A stretch of 64,000 bases of DNA, taken from the NCBI GenBank assembly GCA_963920765.1, contig OY987242.1:36294002-36358001 (forward strand). Reading direction: 5' to 3'. A program made the translations under genes and the position numbers. The stretch is from Ulota crispa. Taxonomy: Eukaryota > Streptophyta > Bryopsida > Orthotrichales > Orthotrichaceae. The stretch's first letter is position 1; every line of letters starts with the position of its first letter. Below, piece after piece: positions 37,005 through 48,959 of the stretch. The notes below the pieces were generated by a model. That model had not been told where the DNA came from. It worked only from the letters and a program-made list of their open reading frames with translations, and made no database searches.

Positions 37005-38276
37005 CCCTTGAACACTGATGCAAATGTATTTTGTTTGATGGTTGACAAAAAGATAGTTTGCTAGATGTAATAGGCTAAATTTTTATCGATTTTAAAATAA
37101 AAAAGTAATTATGGAGACACAATATATCATGGAAGGGAAGAATTATCCTCATTGAATGCACTCATATTTTTAAGTATCTCAAATTGTAAGAAGATTTGCT
37201 GTAGTGTTAATCCCTAAATGCCCAAGGGTGTTTTTCTGGTTTTCAAAAGGTAGTTTTGAAGTTTTTGAATTGTCCTTGTAAGATCATTATTAAGCATCAA
37301 AACAAAATTGTAACCGTTGAATCTTGAACTTCAAGGTTTCTAGATGGCACTACCCAAAAAAAATCCAAAATGCCCTTGCGGATTTTAAGATATATGTGAT
37401 TGAATGATGAAGAGTATGGAACTTTTTGCTTTTTTTTTAGCTACCCAAAACTTCTAATGCAAATTGGCAACTTTTGGATACAAAATTGGGAGACAACCAC
37501 TTAGGATGTTGTAGTGTTTATTGTTGTTACTTCAAAACCAATGGCCCCTCTTCCAAATCCATGACCACGATTTCACAAATGAGTCTGCAACGTAATTGTC
37601 AAAATGTAATCGTCTAATACAAAGAAATTTTCAACTTCAATTTTTGACCAAAAATCATTATGAATGTAAGAAAATTCAACGGTGAAAGGATTCTAATTTC
37701 TATAACAAAGACATTCCAAGTGAAATTAGTCCAAAAGCACTTTTAGATTTTGTTAGATGTCAAAATTTTAGTAAAAAGACCCTTATTGTCTAAGGAAGTG
37801 CCCAAGGGAAATCTTCACCTTTTGCTCAATTTGATGCCCGTTTTTTCAATGTGGCAACTTCTCATAGGCTCTGTGACACTATTCACGACACTACTCATGA
37901 CACTATTCACAACAAAAAATGCATGCTTGTAGTTAAGCTTCCACCAAAAACAAATAGAATAAGATATGAAGGAAGTTGAATTTGAATGCTGAAGCTAACT
38001 TCAATGCACAAGTTTTCCAAAAAAAAAAACCACAAAACAATAAAATCTGTGCCTTCAACAAGGTTCCAAAGTTTCTTGAAATTTTTTGAACACCAGAATC
38101 TGGTGCCTTGGGCATTTAGGGGTTAAGCCCCATGTTATTTTTCTTGCAATTTTTATGAGGACAACATGCAATGTTGGTTTATACAACTTTTAAGAGTAAT
38201 GTTCAATTATGTGGACACTTTGCCCACCAATCACAAATATAGCGGGCAATCACAATGACTAGCCCAACATTTAAGG
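37005..38276. mobile_element. TTAA-flanked element, family C copy 2, split by a family B insertion
   Basis: Begins CCCTTGAACACTG after TTAA (37001-37004) and ends AACATTTAAGG before TTAA (38277-38280). The outer parts (37005-37210 and 38123-38276) together follow the 33747 copy: CATGGAAGGGAAGAATTA, GAATGCACTCA, then TTTATGAGGACAACATGCAA. Without the insert the host is about 360 bp, the family C length. Confidence 0.6.
37211..38122. mobile_element. TTAA-flanked TIR element, family B copy 2, nested in family C
   Basis: Begins TCCCTAAATGCCCAAGGG after TTAA (37207-37210) and ends CCTTGGGCATTTAGGGG before TTAA (38123-38126), a TIR of about 17 bp with one terminal change. 912 bp, non-coding, collinear with 28827-29707. 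It sits exactly where the uninterrupted relatives have a single TTAG, so the second TTAA was made by this insertion. Confidence 0.82.
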
Positions 38277-38280
38277 TTAA

Positions 38281-39469
38281 ACTTGTCGATTGCAAAGGAC
38301 TACAAAGTTGAATTTTACTCTTTTGTTGTCTATAATAGTTGGTCTTTTTCTTGCTCTTCTTATGCTATTTGTTACCTTATAGCGCCAACCACTTGTTTGT
38401 TGTTAATTGCTTATAATTGCAATAATTTACAAAAATTCGTGTCAAGAAAAGAATTCAATAGTTGCATGCATTATATATTGCGTAGACATTTTTATTATGA
38501 CTATAAAATTTTTTCAAAAAATTAGTCTGTGTTTAGCCGGTTGATTTAGATTTTAATTGGTTTTTTTCAAATTTCATTTGGCTGACTTTCTGTTGATTTT
38601 CAGCTCTCTTTGTTGGCATTGAATTTTTTGACAAATTTTTACCTAAATCTTACCTCAAAAGTTTGATGAAGACCTTTACGCTAAGAAATCTGTGTGAAAA
38701 ACTAGATGAAATTCCCAAATCCTTCATGGAGCAGAATCCCAATTTGCCAAAGTTTGGATGAAAGTAGCTTATGTTAGCTGTTATTTGGATGAACTTCCTT
38801 ATATCATTTAGTAGTTTCAATTTTAGCCAAGTTTTCCTTACTTGCCTACATTTTGGGTTGTGGGTCACTCTACCCTGACAAAATCAATATTCGGTGAGCA
38901 TAAAAAGGTGAGCCATGAGCGGGGTTTCAAGGTTCTACAAGAACAGATTCTCAACTCAAAATCAATGAAATAACTAAAAAAGACAAGTTTTTCAAGAGAT
39001 GTTAGTTTAAAATGCACAATTTTAGGGCCCTACGTACACAATTATAGGTGGAATTTATTATTTTGATAAAAAATCCTTGCTCATGACTCATGGCTCACAA
39101 ATCCCTGCTCATGAAATAGCATTCCCCCTCCTTGTACATTAGGGGGCTGCAAACATCACTTTTTTTAGGTGACTCATGTCGCAATTCACCTCGGTGAATT
39201 CACTAGTGAACCGCAAGGTGACTCACCTCTGCACTTCACTCCTAATGTGATTCACGTTAGGAGTGAGCTTGAGAAACTCACCTTCGCGGCTTTGCGAGGC
39301 TCATTCACGTGCTTCCACAAACCCCAAAACTTTTTTTGCAGAAACTTCTGCAAACTCACAGGTGTCTCAAACTTTGCGCGTGTGAGGGAACGAAAACAAT
39401 TTACTAGTGAGCGGAGATCCTGTGAGGTGAGAAGCTGGAAGGCCATACTTTATGTTTGAAACCCCATAA
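38281..39469. other. Intergenic; short inverted motifs, no gene recognised
   Basis: GTGAGCCATGAGC near 38910 and GCTCATG / CATGGCTCAC near 39080-39095 are inverted to each other, and 39165-39430 contains repeated GTGACTCA / GTGAATTCAC / GTGAGC motifs. An open frame spans 39169-39459, but its content comes from these motifs and I do not call a gene. Confidence 0.35.
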
Positions 39470-40075
39470 GGTAGAAATACCATAAACCGTTACTAACCTC
39501 TACTGGGAGAAGTAGACTGTTATGAAATCAACAATAGCTGGATCAGAAAAAGATTTTGAAATATTCTAAGAAGATGCTATTTCCTCGCATTTGATTGGTT
39601 CAAACTTGTTTTGGAACAAGGTTCTAGAGGTAGCCGTTTAAGGTGCACCTATGAAACCAGAATCGGTCCAAACCCTAAATCCACATTTATATTGCATAAA
39701 ATATTCATTCTTGAGTAAATTTTCTTTTTTTGGCACTCTTCCTTATCCTTGTTTCTCCACAGATTGAGCTTAACCCTTAAACATCCATACGGGACCGGAT
39801 ATACAATGACGTATAATTGTCATTTGCTATCAATAAGACTTTTTAATTTGGGATCTCAAGTAGCTCACTAGAATTGCCTTGATCTATTCTCCAACTTCTT
39901 TAATTTGTTGGTCTCAAATGTAGTATAAGTGTGGATCCATTCCAAATACAAGAAAAATACCCTGTATTGTATTGGTCGCAGCGGCACGTTGGGACGTTAA
40001 AGGGTTAATTTCTCCAAAAATTCCCCATACCTCAGGCTAAAGTGGCTTATTTTAACCGTTTATGGTATTTCTACC
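39470..40075. mobile_element. MITE with GGTAGAAATACCATAAAC termini, hosting a TTAA element
   Basis: The left end GGTAGAAATACCATAAAC and the complement of the right end match over about 22 bases with one difference. 606 bp including the nested TTAA element 39774-40004. No coding capacity; target duplication not clear. Confidence 0.65.
39774..40004. mobile_element. TTAA-flanked TIR element, family D copy 1 (nested)
   Basis: Begins CCCTTAAACATCC after TTAA (39770-39773) and ends GGACGTTAAAGGG before TTAA (40005-40008). 231 bp. Collinear with 46856-47081 (GGGATCTCAA, TAGCTCACTA, TTGTATTG then GCGGCAC). Confidence 0.7.
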
Positions 40076-40089
40076 ATTGATTTGAAGAA

Positions 40090-40567
40090 GGGAATTGATA
40101 TGTGTACCACACCCTTTGAACTACTGTACCACACCCCCGAGGGTAAATTTTAGATTTCTACCATCAAAAAGCTGAATTTGAGAATTTGGAATTCAGATTT
40201 GGACTTAGAGACCATGATTTAGTCTAGAACCATAAATAAGTTGCAATTCAACAACACCCAATGAAAAAGTTTAGCTAGGGAAAAAGTGTTACTTTTACTT
40301 TTGTTTGTAAACAAAAATAAGCTTTTTCATTGGGTGTTGTTGAATTGCAACTTTTCCTATGATTCTAGACTAAATCATGGTCTATAAGTCCAAATCTGAA
40401 TTCCAAATTCTCAAATTCAGCTTTTTGATGGTAGAAATCTAAAATTTACCCGAGGTGTGGTACAATAGTTCAAAGAGTGTGGTACAGTAGTTCAAAGAGT
40501 GTGTGGTACAGTAGTTCAAAGAGTGTGGTACAGTAGTTCAAAGAGTGTGGTACACATATCAATTCCC
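40090..40567. mobile_element. Foldback Mutator-like element with a perfect 9-bp duplication
   Basis: Starts GGGAATTGATATGTGTACC and ends with its complement. TTTGAAGAA lies immediately before (40081-40089) and after (40568-40576), a perfect 9-bp target duplication as Mutator-like elements make. Arms of about 170 bp mirror each other around the centre near 40305 (GGTAAATTTTAGATTTCTAC, CAACACCCAATGAAAAAG). The right end alone carries a 22-bp tandem repeat. It lies about 560 bp before the ankyrin gene start codon. Related to the inner part of the elements at 26281 and 32509. Confidence 0.88.
40452..40552. repeat. 22-bp tandem repeat GTGGTACAGTAGTTCAAAGAGT
   Basis: Four to five copies of a unit containing GGTACAGTAGTTCAAAGAG, one with an extra GT, in the right subterminal region of the foldback element. 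The left arm has a single corresponding unit, so the array is a local expansion after the element formed. Confidence 0.85.
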
Positions 40568-40689
40568 TTTGAAGAAATTGAGGGAAGTAGGAAAGAGGGG
40601 AGCCTCTAAAAATACGGGGGGCCAGATACCGGGGGAAAAGCGCGCGTGCTCTGTATGTACTCCAGGGTGCATGCACAAAATTAGGAGCC

Positions 40690-41126
40690 CCCCCCCGCAG
40701 CCCCCACTCCACTCCTCTCCCACTCCCACTTCACTGCACCTCCAACTCGCCAGCTCTCCAAAGCCGCGCGCTCCCGCCCCCGCCCAACGCGCACGCAGCG
40801 CTTGCAAGCAAACAACCCAGCCTCCCAGCCAGCGCCGGACGCTCCCGCGCCACTCTGCAAGGCTCCCGCTCTCCACCGCCTCATCTGCCTCTCTCTCCCT
40901 CTCTCGCTTTCTCTCTGCAACAGGCGCTCGCAACTCCGGTCCTCGCGCCCTCGTCCATGCCTCGCAGCTCTCGTTCTCCTTCCTAAACCACCCCAATCCG
41001 TGGCTGTGAGCGTTTCTGGGCTGCTCGGGGAGCCGGTGTGGCGGGTTTGAGCGCACACATACCTGCAGGGGAAGAGGAGGAGGAGGCGTGGGGTGGGTGT
41101 GGGAGGGAGGGAGGGTTAAGTTAGCC
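40690..41126 (+). promoter_or_regulatory. Putative promoter and pyrimidine-rich 5' leader of the ankyrin gene
   Basis: Base composition shifts abruptly from AT-rich repeats to GC- and CT-rich sequence here (CCCGCAGCCCCCACTCCACT, CTCTCTCCCTCTCTCGCTTT), a common character of plant promoters and 5' leaders. Frames open on both strands through this segment reflect composition only. The transcription start is not determined. Confidence 0.5.
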
Positions 41127-43107
41127 ATGGGGGACGACCCGGTGGACGCGCAAGGGAAGCGGGAGAGTCGCGGCGGAGCTGCTGGCCCATCGCTGCACGC
41201 GCTCTGCGCGCTCCCGGACGTGGACCAGAACGAGCTGCGGAGGATTCTGGACGCGGGAGCCGATCCCAACGACGAGGACAGCTTCGAGCGGGCGCCCTTG
41301 TCATTGCTGTGCATGACGTCGGGCCATTTGGGCGCGGCCACGGCGCTCTTGGCGGCTGGCGCGTCGCCGTCGTCTCCCGACGCTTGGGGCAGGTACCAAA
41401 CCCTCTGTCTCTCCGCTTAGTCCGATCAAAAGCGTGTCCTCGTCGATCGTGCTCGTTAGGTCGAGAGCGTTGTTGCAAGAGCGAGTGCGCAATGTCGTGC
41501 CAGAATAGCCTTTTTGCTGCAGTTGTTGTTCTGTGGAGTGGTAGTCATGTGTGCGTGCGTGAGAGACGGATGAGGACGTCGAGGCTGTGGTTTTGGTCGG
41601 GCTCCGTCGATTGAGAGGTAGAAGCGAGAATAGTGTCTGAGCCCGGGGAGGTATCTCTTGCGGTGTGTCTAAATGTGTGCAGAGCTTAGGAATCCCGCTG
41701 GTTCATCATCATCCTCTTGTTTGGGGGGGCCAGGACATCGCTGCACTGGTGCTGTGATCGCGGATGGCTGACGCTCGCTGAGCTGCTCCTCGCCCGTGGC
41801 GCGCCTGTCAACGCCTGCACCAAGGTACTCACTACGACTACTACTACTACGCACCCCTGCAACATTCCTCCATCTCTTTATACATAACTCTTCGTGTACC
41901 AGAGCCACTTGCCTGTCTTCTATTTTCCGTTGCCCTATTCCCTAAACCGCCATTTGCTTTTTCTTGTTTTTTTTTGGTTTGTGATGTCGGTGTTTTGGTT
42001 TGTGACTGATTGAGTTTTGATTCGTTTGTAGCAAGGAGACACGCCGTTGCTGTGGGCTGCAAAGTCAGGACACGTGAAGCTGGTGGAGCTGCTACTAAAA
42101 TCTGGTGACTAGCTCTTTCCTATACATTGTCTTGATTAGTTACAGCATTCTATCTTCATCTCTCTCTGTGTGCACTGTATCATACATGCAGCTACTATGT
42201 GTTACTACACTGGCTTTGTCATATCAGTCATTGTCCTAACTATGCTACTTGGATCACAACGTTGCGGAGTTACAGGTGCTGACCCTCTGCTGCGCAACAA
42301 TCGTGACGAGGCTGCTGTGGACGTGGCTGGTGATGAAGTCGTGCGCACTTTGATATCCTGTAAGCTGCAATCCTTGCAACTGTCCATGCAAATCCATGCA
42401 AAAATCCAACTAATCATTCCGTAACTACAGAACCTCAGTGATGACTTCGCCAGTTTTGAACTGGAGGCTTTGGCTCAGTAACGGACAACATAGTTTTCAG
42501 TAACTTGCTCTTTAAACTTTTAAACAACATCGTAATGACAGCCTTTTGCATGTTTCATGTAGAGCTCTTGCTATGGTCACAGTCTTTCACTTGAAGGCGT
42601 TCTCTATAGACACTGTGACCATGACCATTGAAACAGCTTCTCTGTAAAGTTCTGATATCAATGTAGTTGCGAAACCAGTGTATTTGTATTGAAAAGCCTT
42701 CAGTTTATGTATGCAAGGCTTACAGAATACTACTGTTTTTCTGACTATTGTTTTACTCATGTGTTTTGTTTGTGACTGTGCCCTTTTGCATAGCTGCTGT
42801 TGAGGCTGGTTTGAAATCTCCTACGAGCACGGAGACTTGTGCACCAGCTAATACTACTACTACTACTACTGAAGATGCACAGAAGTTTGCCGTGCAAGGC
42901 TCAAAAGAGAAAGCCCTATACGAAAGTGATCCGACTCCGAAAGCGGAGCTGGGGAGCCGGGTACTCGCAGGGCTGTTGATGGGAGGACAAGTGGGAGTCT
43001 CGGGAACTCCGCTCTTCTCCGCGTACAAGCAGCCCTTGTCGTCAAGTGCAGGGTCAGGATCTGGACCTGGACCGAAGAAAATGAAAATCACGCTCAAGAA
43101 GAAGTAG
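41127..43107 (+). CDS. Ankyrin-repeat protein, 5 exons, 275 aa
   Basis: Exons 41127-41392, 41734-41824, 42032-42104, 42276-42359 and 42794-43107 join in frame with GT-AG introns of 341, 207, 171 and 434 bp. The start ATG lies in a strong context (TTAGCCATGG). Residues about 19-170 are ankyrin repeats: PSLHALCALPDVDQNELRRI, ILDAGADPNDED, LCMTSGHLGAATALLAAGAS, TSLHWCCDRGWLTLAELLLA and TPLLWAAKSGHVKLVELLLK, followed by a degenerate last repeat. The C-terminal 100 residues look disordered, with a Thr run from an (ACT)6 microsatellite, a Gly/Ser/Pro stretch and a basic end (KKMKITLKKK) that could bind nucleic acid or membrane or act in nuclear import. No membrane segment or enzyme domain is seen, so it is probably a protein-binding adaptor. 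No gene symbol can be assigned. Confidence 0.88.
42850..42870 (+). repeat. (ACT)n coding microsatellite
   Basis: Six or so ACT triplets in the last ankyrin-gene exon encode a threonine run. It is in frame, so length changes would alter only the Thr count. Confidence 0.85.
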
Positions 43108-44573
43108 TAGTAACGCCCACCAGTCCTCGTTGCCAAAAAACTTGCAACATATTCAACTGCAAAAAGCAGGGTCCAAATTCTAGGACTGTCTTAGATGTGT
43201 GCAGATGTCGTGTTCAACCTTCTGCCTAGTCTAACAAAATTGACATCCAGTGTAGGTTTTACATTCCTGGTTTTGTGCTCATTTTGTGATCATTTTGCTC
43301 AGTGTGGCTCTAATGCCTGGGCTAGCAAGAGCTTTATTTTACGAGCAAGCTTGAATAGGATTGAGCTCAAAAGACCTGAGAACTTGGACTATTTTGGGCA
43401 CCAATTGTGTGTTCCTTTGAGAAACGAGTTGCTGGGACGTAATCTCTGTTGGAGCTGCAGTGTAACTGGCCCATATTGACAAGGTTTAATGCGAGGTACA
43501 TGGAAAGTTGAGGAGGTAGATTTTTTTTCTTCTCTTAACCAAGCTCGTGTACTGTACTTCAGCATTCATTGGCAATGAATGCTTATCTCTCCATTCAGAT
43601 GTTTATTTTTGTCATACCTTGTTTTGTTTGATATTCTGGTTTCTTGCTTGTCTTTGAATGATTTGGTTGGGGAATGTTGTCTGTAACTTTGGAAGCACTT
43701 TACAAGGGCATGCAGATGAGTTTGGTGCAGCACATTGTTTATGATAATTCCAGGAGGGAAGGTACGAAATAATGGAGTGAGTTTGCATGGTGTCGACGTT
43801 GAGTGCCATGCATGCTTTCTGCATGGATTGCCATGCATACTCTCTCCTGTAACTGTTGTCGCACACAAGCTATTTTAATTGGTGCTCGACTTTGAATAGG
43901 GTGAGTGAGACCCCTTGGCACGAATTTGGGTGAATTTGCGTAATTAGTATGAAAAGATGGCATGCTTCATGTCCTTGTTTTTGTCATGATTGCTCCCTAT
44001 CTTTCAAGCAGTAACCAAATGGCAAAGCCCATGCAATGTAACATCCTTCTCACACTCGCTTGTAAAATCTCCTTGGAACTTTGACCATTTTAATCTTTGA
44101 AATAGTTCATGATTCTAGTTGAGCTATGTGCTTGCAAAATCTTTTTGCAACTTTGGAAGTTTGAGTTGCACTATTAGAGGTTTTTTTTTTTTTATAAATG
44201 TTTTAGCCCACAATTTGTTGAATTGGCCTAAATTGTAGTGATCTATTTCATTAGTGCAACTTGAAAAATTTGAAATAATTTAGTAGTTCGGTTCAAAGAT
44301 CGTGAATGTGTGCAATAAGATGAGAAATATTTCAACTTTTGCGCCTTATATTACTAAAGTTATTTTCACAAAATGAATTTTCAAGTTAAGTCTTTTCATG
44401 ATAAATTTTTACACCTATTTTTTTTTGAAAAATTTGACATTTTCTATTTTTAGCCCAATTTTGGAAGAGATGGAAGTTGTTAAAAAGAGTAAACGCTCAA
44501 CTTGGGATTGACTCTAAGTAGTGACAAGAACCGCTTGTTTAATTTTTCTACAAAGGTATTTATTGTATATTAA
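43108..44573. other. 3' flank of the ankyrin gene, then intergenic
   Basis: The first few hundred bases presumably hold the 3' untranslated region; no clear poly(A) signal was singled out. The later part (44150-44520) is AT-rich with a T run. The frames here overlap on both strands and show no domain. Confidence 0.4.
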
Positions 44574-44932
44574 CCCTTAAAGGACGGATGGATCACCGTG
44601 GCTTGTCTTGCTTGTAGCCGTCTATAGTGTTTTGCACATGGGCACTAGTAGTATTGTTTCAAAAAGTTGGAAAAGTCAATAGTGCATGGTGCCCTCATGA
44701 AAATTGCAAGAAGGGTAGCTTGGGAGCTAACACCATGTTTCTGAATCTTATCACAATTTGGGTTACAAAAAAAATGAATGCATCTTTAGAGGTAATTTTT
44801 TGTCTTCCATGATGGACCATGTGTTTATGGTCACTTTTGAAAAAAAATCAGATGAAATTTTTTTTTTTTTTAATCACAGAATACTTTTTCAGAGCTGGAG
44901 GACGTTTTTTTGTCCTCCTCGACGTTTAGGGA
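44574..44932. mobile_element. TTAA-flanked TIR element, family C copy 3
   Basis: Begins CCCTTAAAGGACGGATGG after TTAA (44570-44573) and ends GACGTTTAGGGA before TTAA (44933-44936). 359 bp, almost exactly the length of the 33747 copy and inverted to it. Contains GGGAGCTAACACCATGTTTC, the complement of the uninterrupted TTAG site. Confidence 0.7.
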
Positions 44933-44936
44933 TTAA

Positions 44937-46855
44937 ACAACAATTAGACAATTTATGATTGTTTCCCAAAAACATGTAAAACTCTATGCATAAGTCTTGG
45001 AAGGATTTGGGTTATCAAGAATAAGAATACTTAATTAGAGTTTCTTCAAATCTTAGATTATTTCTAACTCAATTTAGATTTTCTTTAACTTGCAAGTTAT
45101 ATGGGTGCTGAAAGAATTTATATATGCAGCCAATTATTTGAAGCAATTGTTTATCTCAAAAAGGCTTCTTCAAAGCCTATAATTAGTGTTTATTAGAAAG
45201 GCAATCAAAAAATTTCAAGTGTACAATTAGAAGCTCTACTACAGTTTATTCCTTCAAGTACATTAATTTAAAAGGCTTTTGAATGTCAACGTTTTTTCAG
45301 CTAATAGATTTCACGATCTTGAAAACAAACAAGATTTGAGACGTATGACCCAATGAAACTTTGTCATTTCCTTGTTTGATATAAATGGTTTTACATGGTT
45401 AAATATATATGATAGGAGTTTTGTTAATCTCTCCCTCCCTATGCTTAATTAATTGTCAAAATTAAAACACTTCTAAAGTGATTTGACAAATGTGTACTAA
45501 AGAATTTGGGGTAGATCTCACTACATGAATAGTCTCCAATCATCATGAGTAATACGACCTATTCTTGACGACTTCCAAAGTAATGTGGAAATCATATATT
45601 AGAGGATCTTTGAGTTATTCTAATGTATTGATAAAAGAGATGTCTCCTTAGAATAAAGGTTTACCTTTAAAACCCTAAACTTTTCTAAAGAATAATTAAT
45701 GTGAGTAAGTGGTACTCAAAGTAATTGATTCATTAAAATACATCTAAAACGGTCACAATAATTGCACAAATCCTATTCCCAAAACCATTAATAAAAATTA
45801 CATTGGAATTTGTTACATAGAAACTATTGTGTACGCTTATGAACAACGCTTGCTAAAAAAATACTCGTTTTGAAACATTACAAGAAACGTAAAATTGTAT
45901 GATACATCTCACGTAGCTCAATCCAATTTGTGTGCAAATATGCAAGAAAATGATTTTGTATTCTTTAAAAGTTAACTTAAATAAATAAAAAATTGGATAT
46001 AATAATTCATTATTAAATAAAAACCATTGATACTACCTAACAACATTGTGTAATGTTATCTTAAAGAAAGACAAACTTATTTAGATTTGGAGATAAAAAG
46101 GTTTTCTTCAACAATCAAGAAGTAAATAATTTGTACTTCCATTGTCCCATTATAAAGCTCCAAAAAACTTCTCCATGAGGGATCAACTGTATTTTCAAAT
46201 TTTTTCCTAGTGACACACGCAATCCAACATAAGTAACTCATCTACAAGATATATGCAAATCCATCTTTAAAGACATAGGGAGCAACCAAATTCCATGTTA
46301 AAAATACCATATTTGTACATAGATTGTAAATGCTGCCAGCTCATCATTATTTTAGTCTTTGTACTAATGACACATGTGTTTTAGAATCAATATACCATCT
46401 ACCAAATGTATGCAAAATCTCCAACTTTGATGTTTCCATTTGGGCACCCAAGTTCCATGCAAAAAGTACCATATTTGTACATGTTGCTAGCTCCTCAATA
46501 TTGATGATTTAAAGATTAGTAGCAACAATGGTACCTCATATGGACAAGGCCAAGCTTGTTAGGAGAGGAGTGCTCTCTAATTGCTTAACTTGCCCCCACA
46601 AGATCATTGAACATGACAAACAATTTCTCATCAATTGAAATTAGCAAAAGGGAGCTTTTTAGTGAGACAAGAACTATGCCTAATTTAGAGCTTTATAGTG
46701 GGACAGATGGAGTATAAGAACACCAAAATTACCATATTCTCTTTCAAAGGTAGAACTGATTTTTATTTTTTCATAACTGTTGTAGATTAACTTTCTTCCA
46801 AATAACTTTATTCCTAAGTAGTTCAAAAGCAAAAAACACATTTGAAGCTTCTTAA
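44937..46855. other. AT-rich intergenic region, no gene recognised
   Basis: Nothing coding is supported. At about 46270-46340 and 46440-46500 a short motif recurs (CCATGTTAAAAATACCATATTTGTACAT and a close variant with AAGTTCCATGC), which suggests an old local duplication. Confidence 0.35.
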
Positions 46856-47081
46856 CCCTTAAATGACAATAGGGCATAGTATATATGCTGCCGTATAATG
46901 GGCATTTGCTACCAACAAAAAGTTGTAATATGGGATCTCAAATAGCTCACTATGACCGCATGGATTTATTCTACAACTTCTTTATTGATCTCTATTGCAA
47001 TAAAGGTGTGAATTCATTCCAAATACAAAGAAAAAACCTTGTATTGTACTGATAAAAGCGGCACACTCCATCGTTTAGGGG
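46856..47081. mobile_element. TTAA-flanked TIR element, family D copy 2
   Basis: Begins CCCTTAAATGACAATAGGG after TTAA (46852-46855) and ends ATCGTTTAGGGG before TTAA (47082-47085). 226 bp, collinear with 39774-40004 over most of its length. Confidence 0.7.
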
Positions 47082-47085
47082 TTAA

Positions 47086-48959
47086 CATACCAAGATATTG
47101 GGTTTGCAATAGAGTACCGTAGTCATTATACCATCTTCATCCCATTCCCAATCTTAAAAAAATCGGGACATGGCACTCTCTCTTTGATTTGCCGAAGTCA
47201 CATTCTTTGAAGAATGAGATGTTTTCATCTTCACTTCAAAAGGTGAAAAATGGACTTGAAGAAGTTTGTACATATGAAGTGTTTTACAAATACATGTTTC
47301 TTCTCAATTGAGTGTTTGCTTTCTTCTCGCATTACCATTTATTAGGTTAACTCATTCTTCATTCTCCACTATTTACAAAAGCCAAGTCATATGTTCTTTG
47401 TGGATAACTACTCCCATTGGCTCCCTTTTCTAGACCAGAACTTTTCTTTTCATTCGTGGAGAAGGTGTGACTTCCTTTAATCCTTTGTTGGTTTTGGGCT
47501 TACATAGAAATTTGTAGCATTAGATAAAATCATTGTGGACCATAACAATTAAGACCCGTGATTTTGGTGAGGTGTAGTAAGAGTTCACACTTAAATGTGG
47601 ACTTAGCCTAAGAGATGTTCATTTGTATCAAAAATCATTTGCACAACTACTAGTGGAAACAAAATTTCTTCAGCATACAAGTTTTGTTTACACTTCTACC
47701 AAATACGAGGTTTCAAAGTCCGAAGGAGATACATTTTCTACATGAGCTCTTCCTTCCAAATTCAATATTTTTCTACAGAGAAACAAAACAATACTTTCCA
47801 CGCAAATTCACGTTTGGTCATGAGAAGATCCAAAAGTTGTCTGCAGAAAACTTGAGCTCCCTCGGGCGAGAGAACGTACAGAAACAACCAAAAGGAAAAA
47901 GAACCCCACACTGAACCTACTTCCTGGTTCCACCATTCAATCCACCAGAGACAGACGAACAGACAGACTATCTTTTCAGAATTTTGCAATAAGGAGAGTA
48001 TTGGAATACTGTGAGAAATCGGGACTTTACTTTTGAACTGCAAAAAAAGTTGTGCTGGAGTAAAACTAGTTTCAGTAAGAAATCCAATACAGCTTTGAAG
48101 CCCCCTCATGTGCCAACATTCATACCAAAAAACATGACTCTAATAATAGTGAGCAATTTGCCTACCCCTCTGCTGGAGCCAATGCCCGGGTAAATGACTC
48201 TGAGGTCAACAAACCATGCAGTGCTGCAATGGAATATCACGGTCATAAAAGTACCAGCGTACAAGCATGTTCGGTAGACTTTCAAGGTACTCTACAGTGC
48301 TGCAGTGGAACTGGAGCGGTCCGAGCAAGGAGTTAAGTGTAGAGACTGCATTTTTAACTCGTACCTGAACGGAAAGGTAATCTCAACAGGACGCCAATTA
48401 CAACGCTCGCAACAAGATTATCTGTGACTCGGAATTTTCAGGAAAAACAGAGAAAAAATGTACATTTGCTGCACTTAGGGCATTAGGGTATCAACCTAGA
48501 GACGGGGCTCCAGACTGGGAACTGGCAGCTTCTACGCCACTCCACATCCAAAAAAATTGCAGTCAATTGGAACAAATCCACCCACTCCCGTCGCAGATCC
48601 GGTCCAAGCACCAGAGTAAGTCAGCTGCGAGCTCCTCCAAGCTGTTGCGGAGAAGCTGTGAGCTACTGCAAAGCTATTGCAGACAATGTGGCATTCAAGC
48701 ACACGTTACAAGGGAAGTCCAAGGGCACTGAGAAACGAGCAAATTTGCAGTGCAAGGACAACGTTTTAACTGGGCCTTCTCCTATACGTTGCTGTGATTG
48801 CGTTGGAGCTCTAAAAGTACCTCATTCTCCCACACAATTGACCCCCATCAACAGATATGAGATTACAGTTCCATCCACCAGTCTTAGGTTGATGATGCTT
48901 GTACTCTTCCCCCGCAACATGGTGGAGAATCATGACGGTGAGAAGCAGCAGACTGAGGG
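47086..48959. other. Intergenic and presumed 3' flank of the DUF538 gene
   Basis: No coding region supported. TGCAGTGCTGCAATGGAA and CAGTGCTGCAGTGGAACTGG at about 48218 and 48297 are a short imperfect repeat. The last few hundred bases before 48960 probably include the 3' untranslated region of the minus-strand DUF538 gene. Confidence 0.4.

Noticed and set aside
39169..39459. 96-residue frame as a small gene
   Set aside because: Its sequence is made of repeated GTGACTCA/GTGAATTCAC motifs, with an equally open frame on the other strand.
40559..41341. 260-residue minus-strand frame opposite the ankyrin gene
   Set aside because: It mirrors the GC-rich leader and first exon of the well-supported plus-strand gene, has no domain and no homology I recognise.
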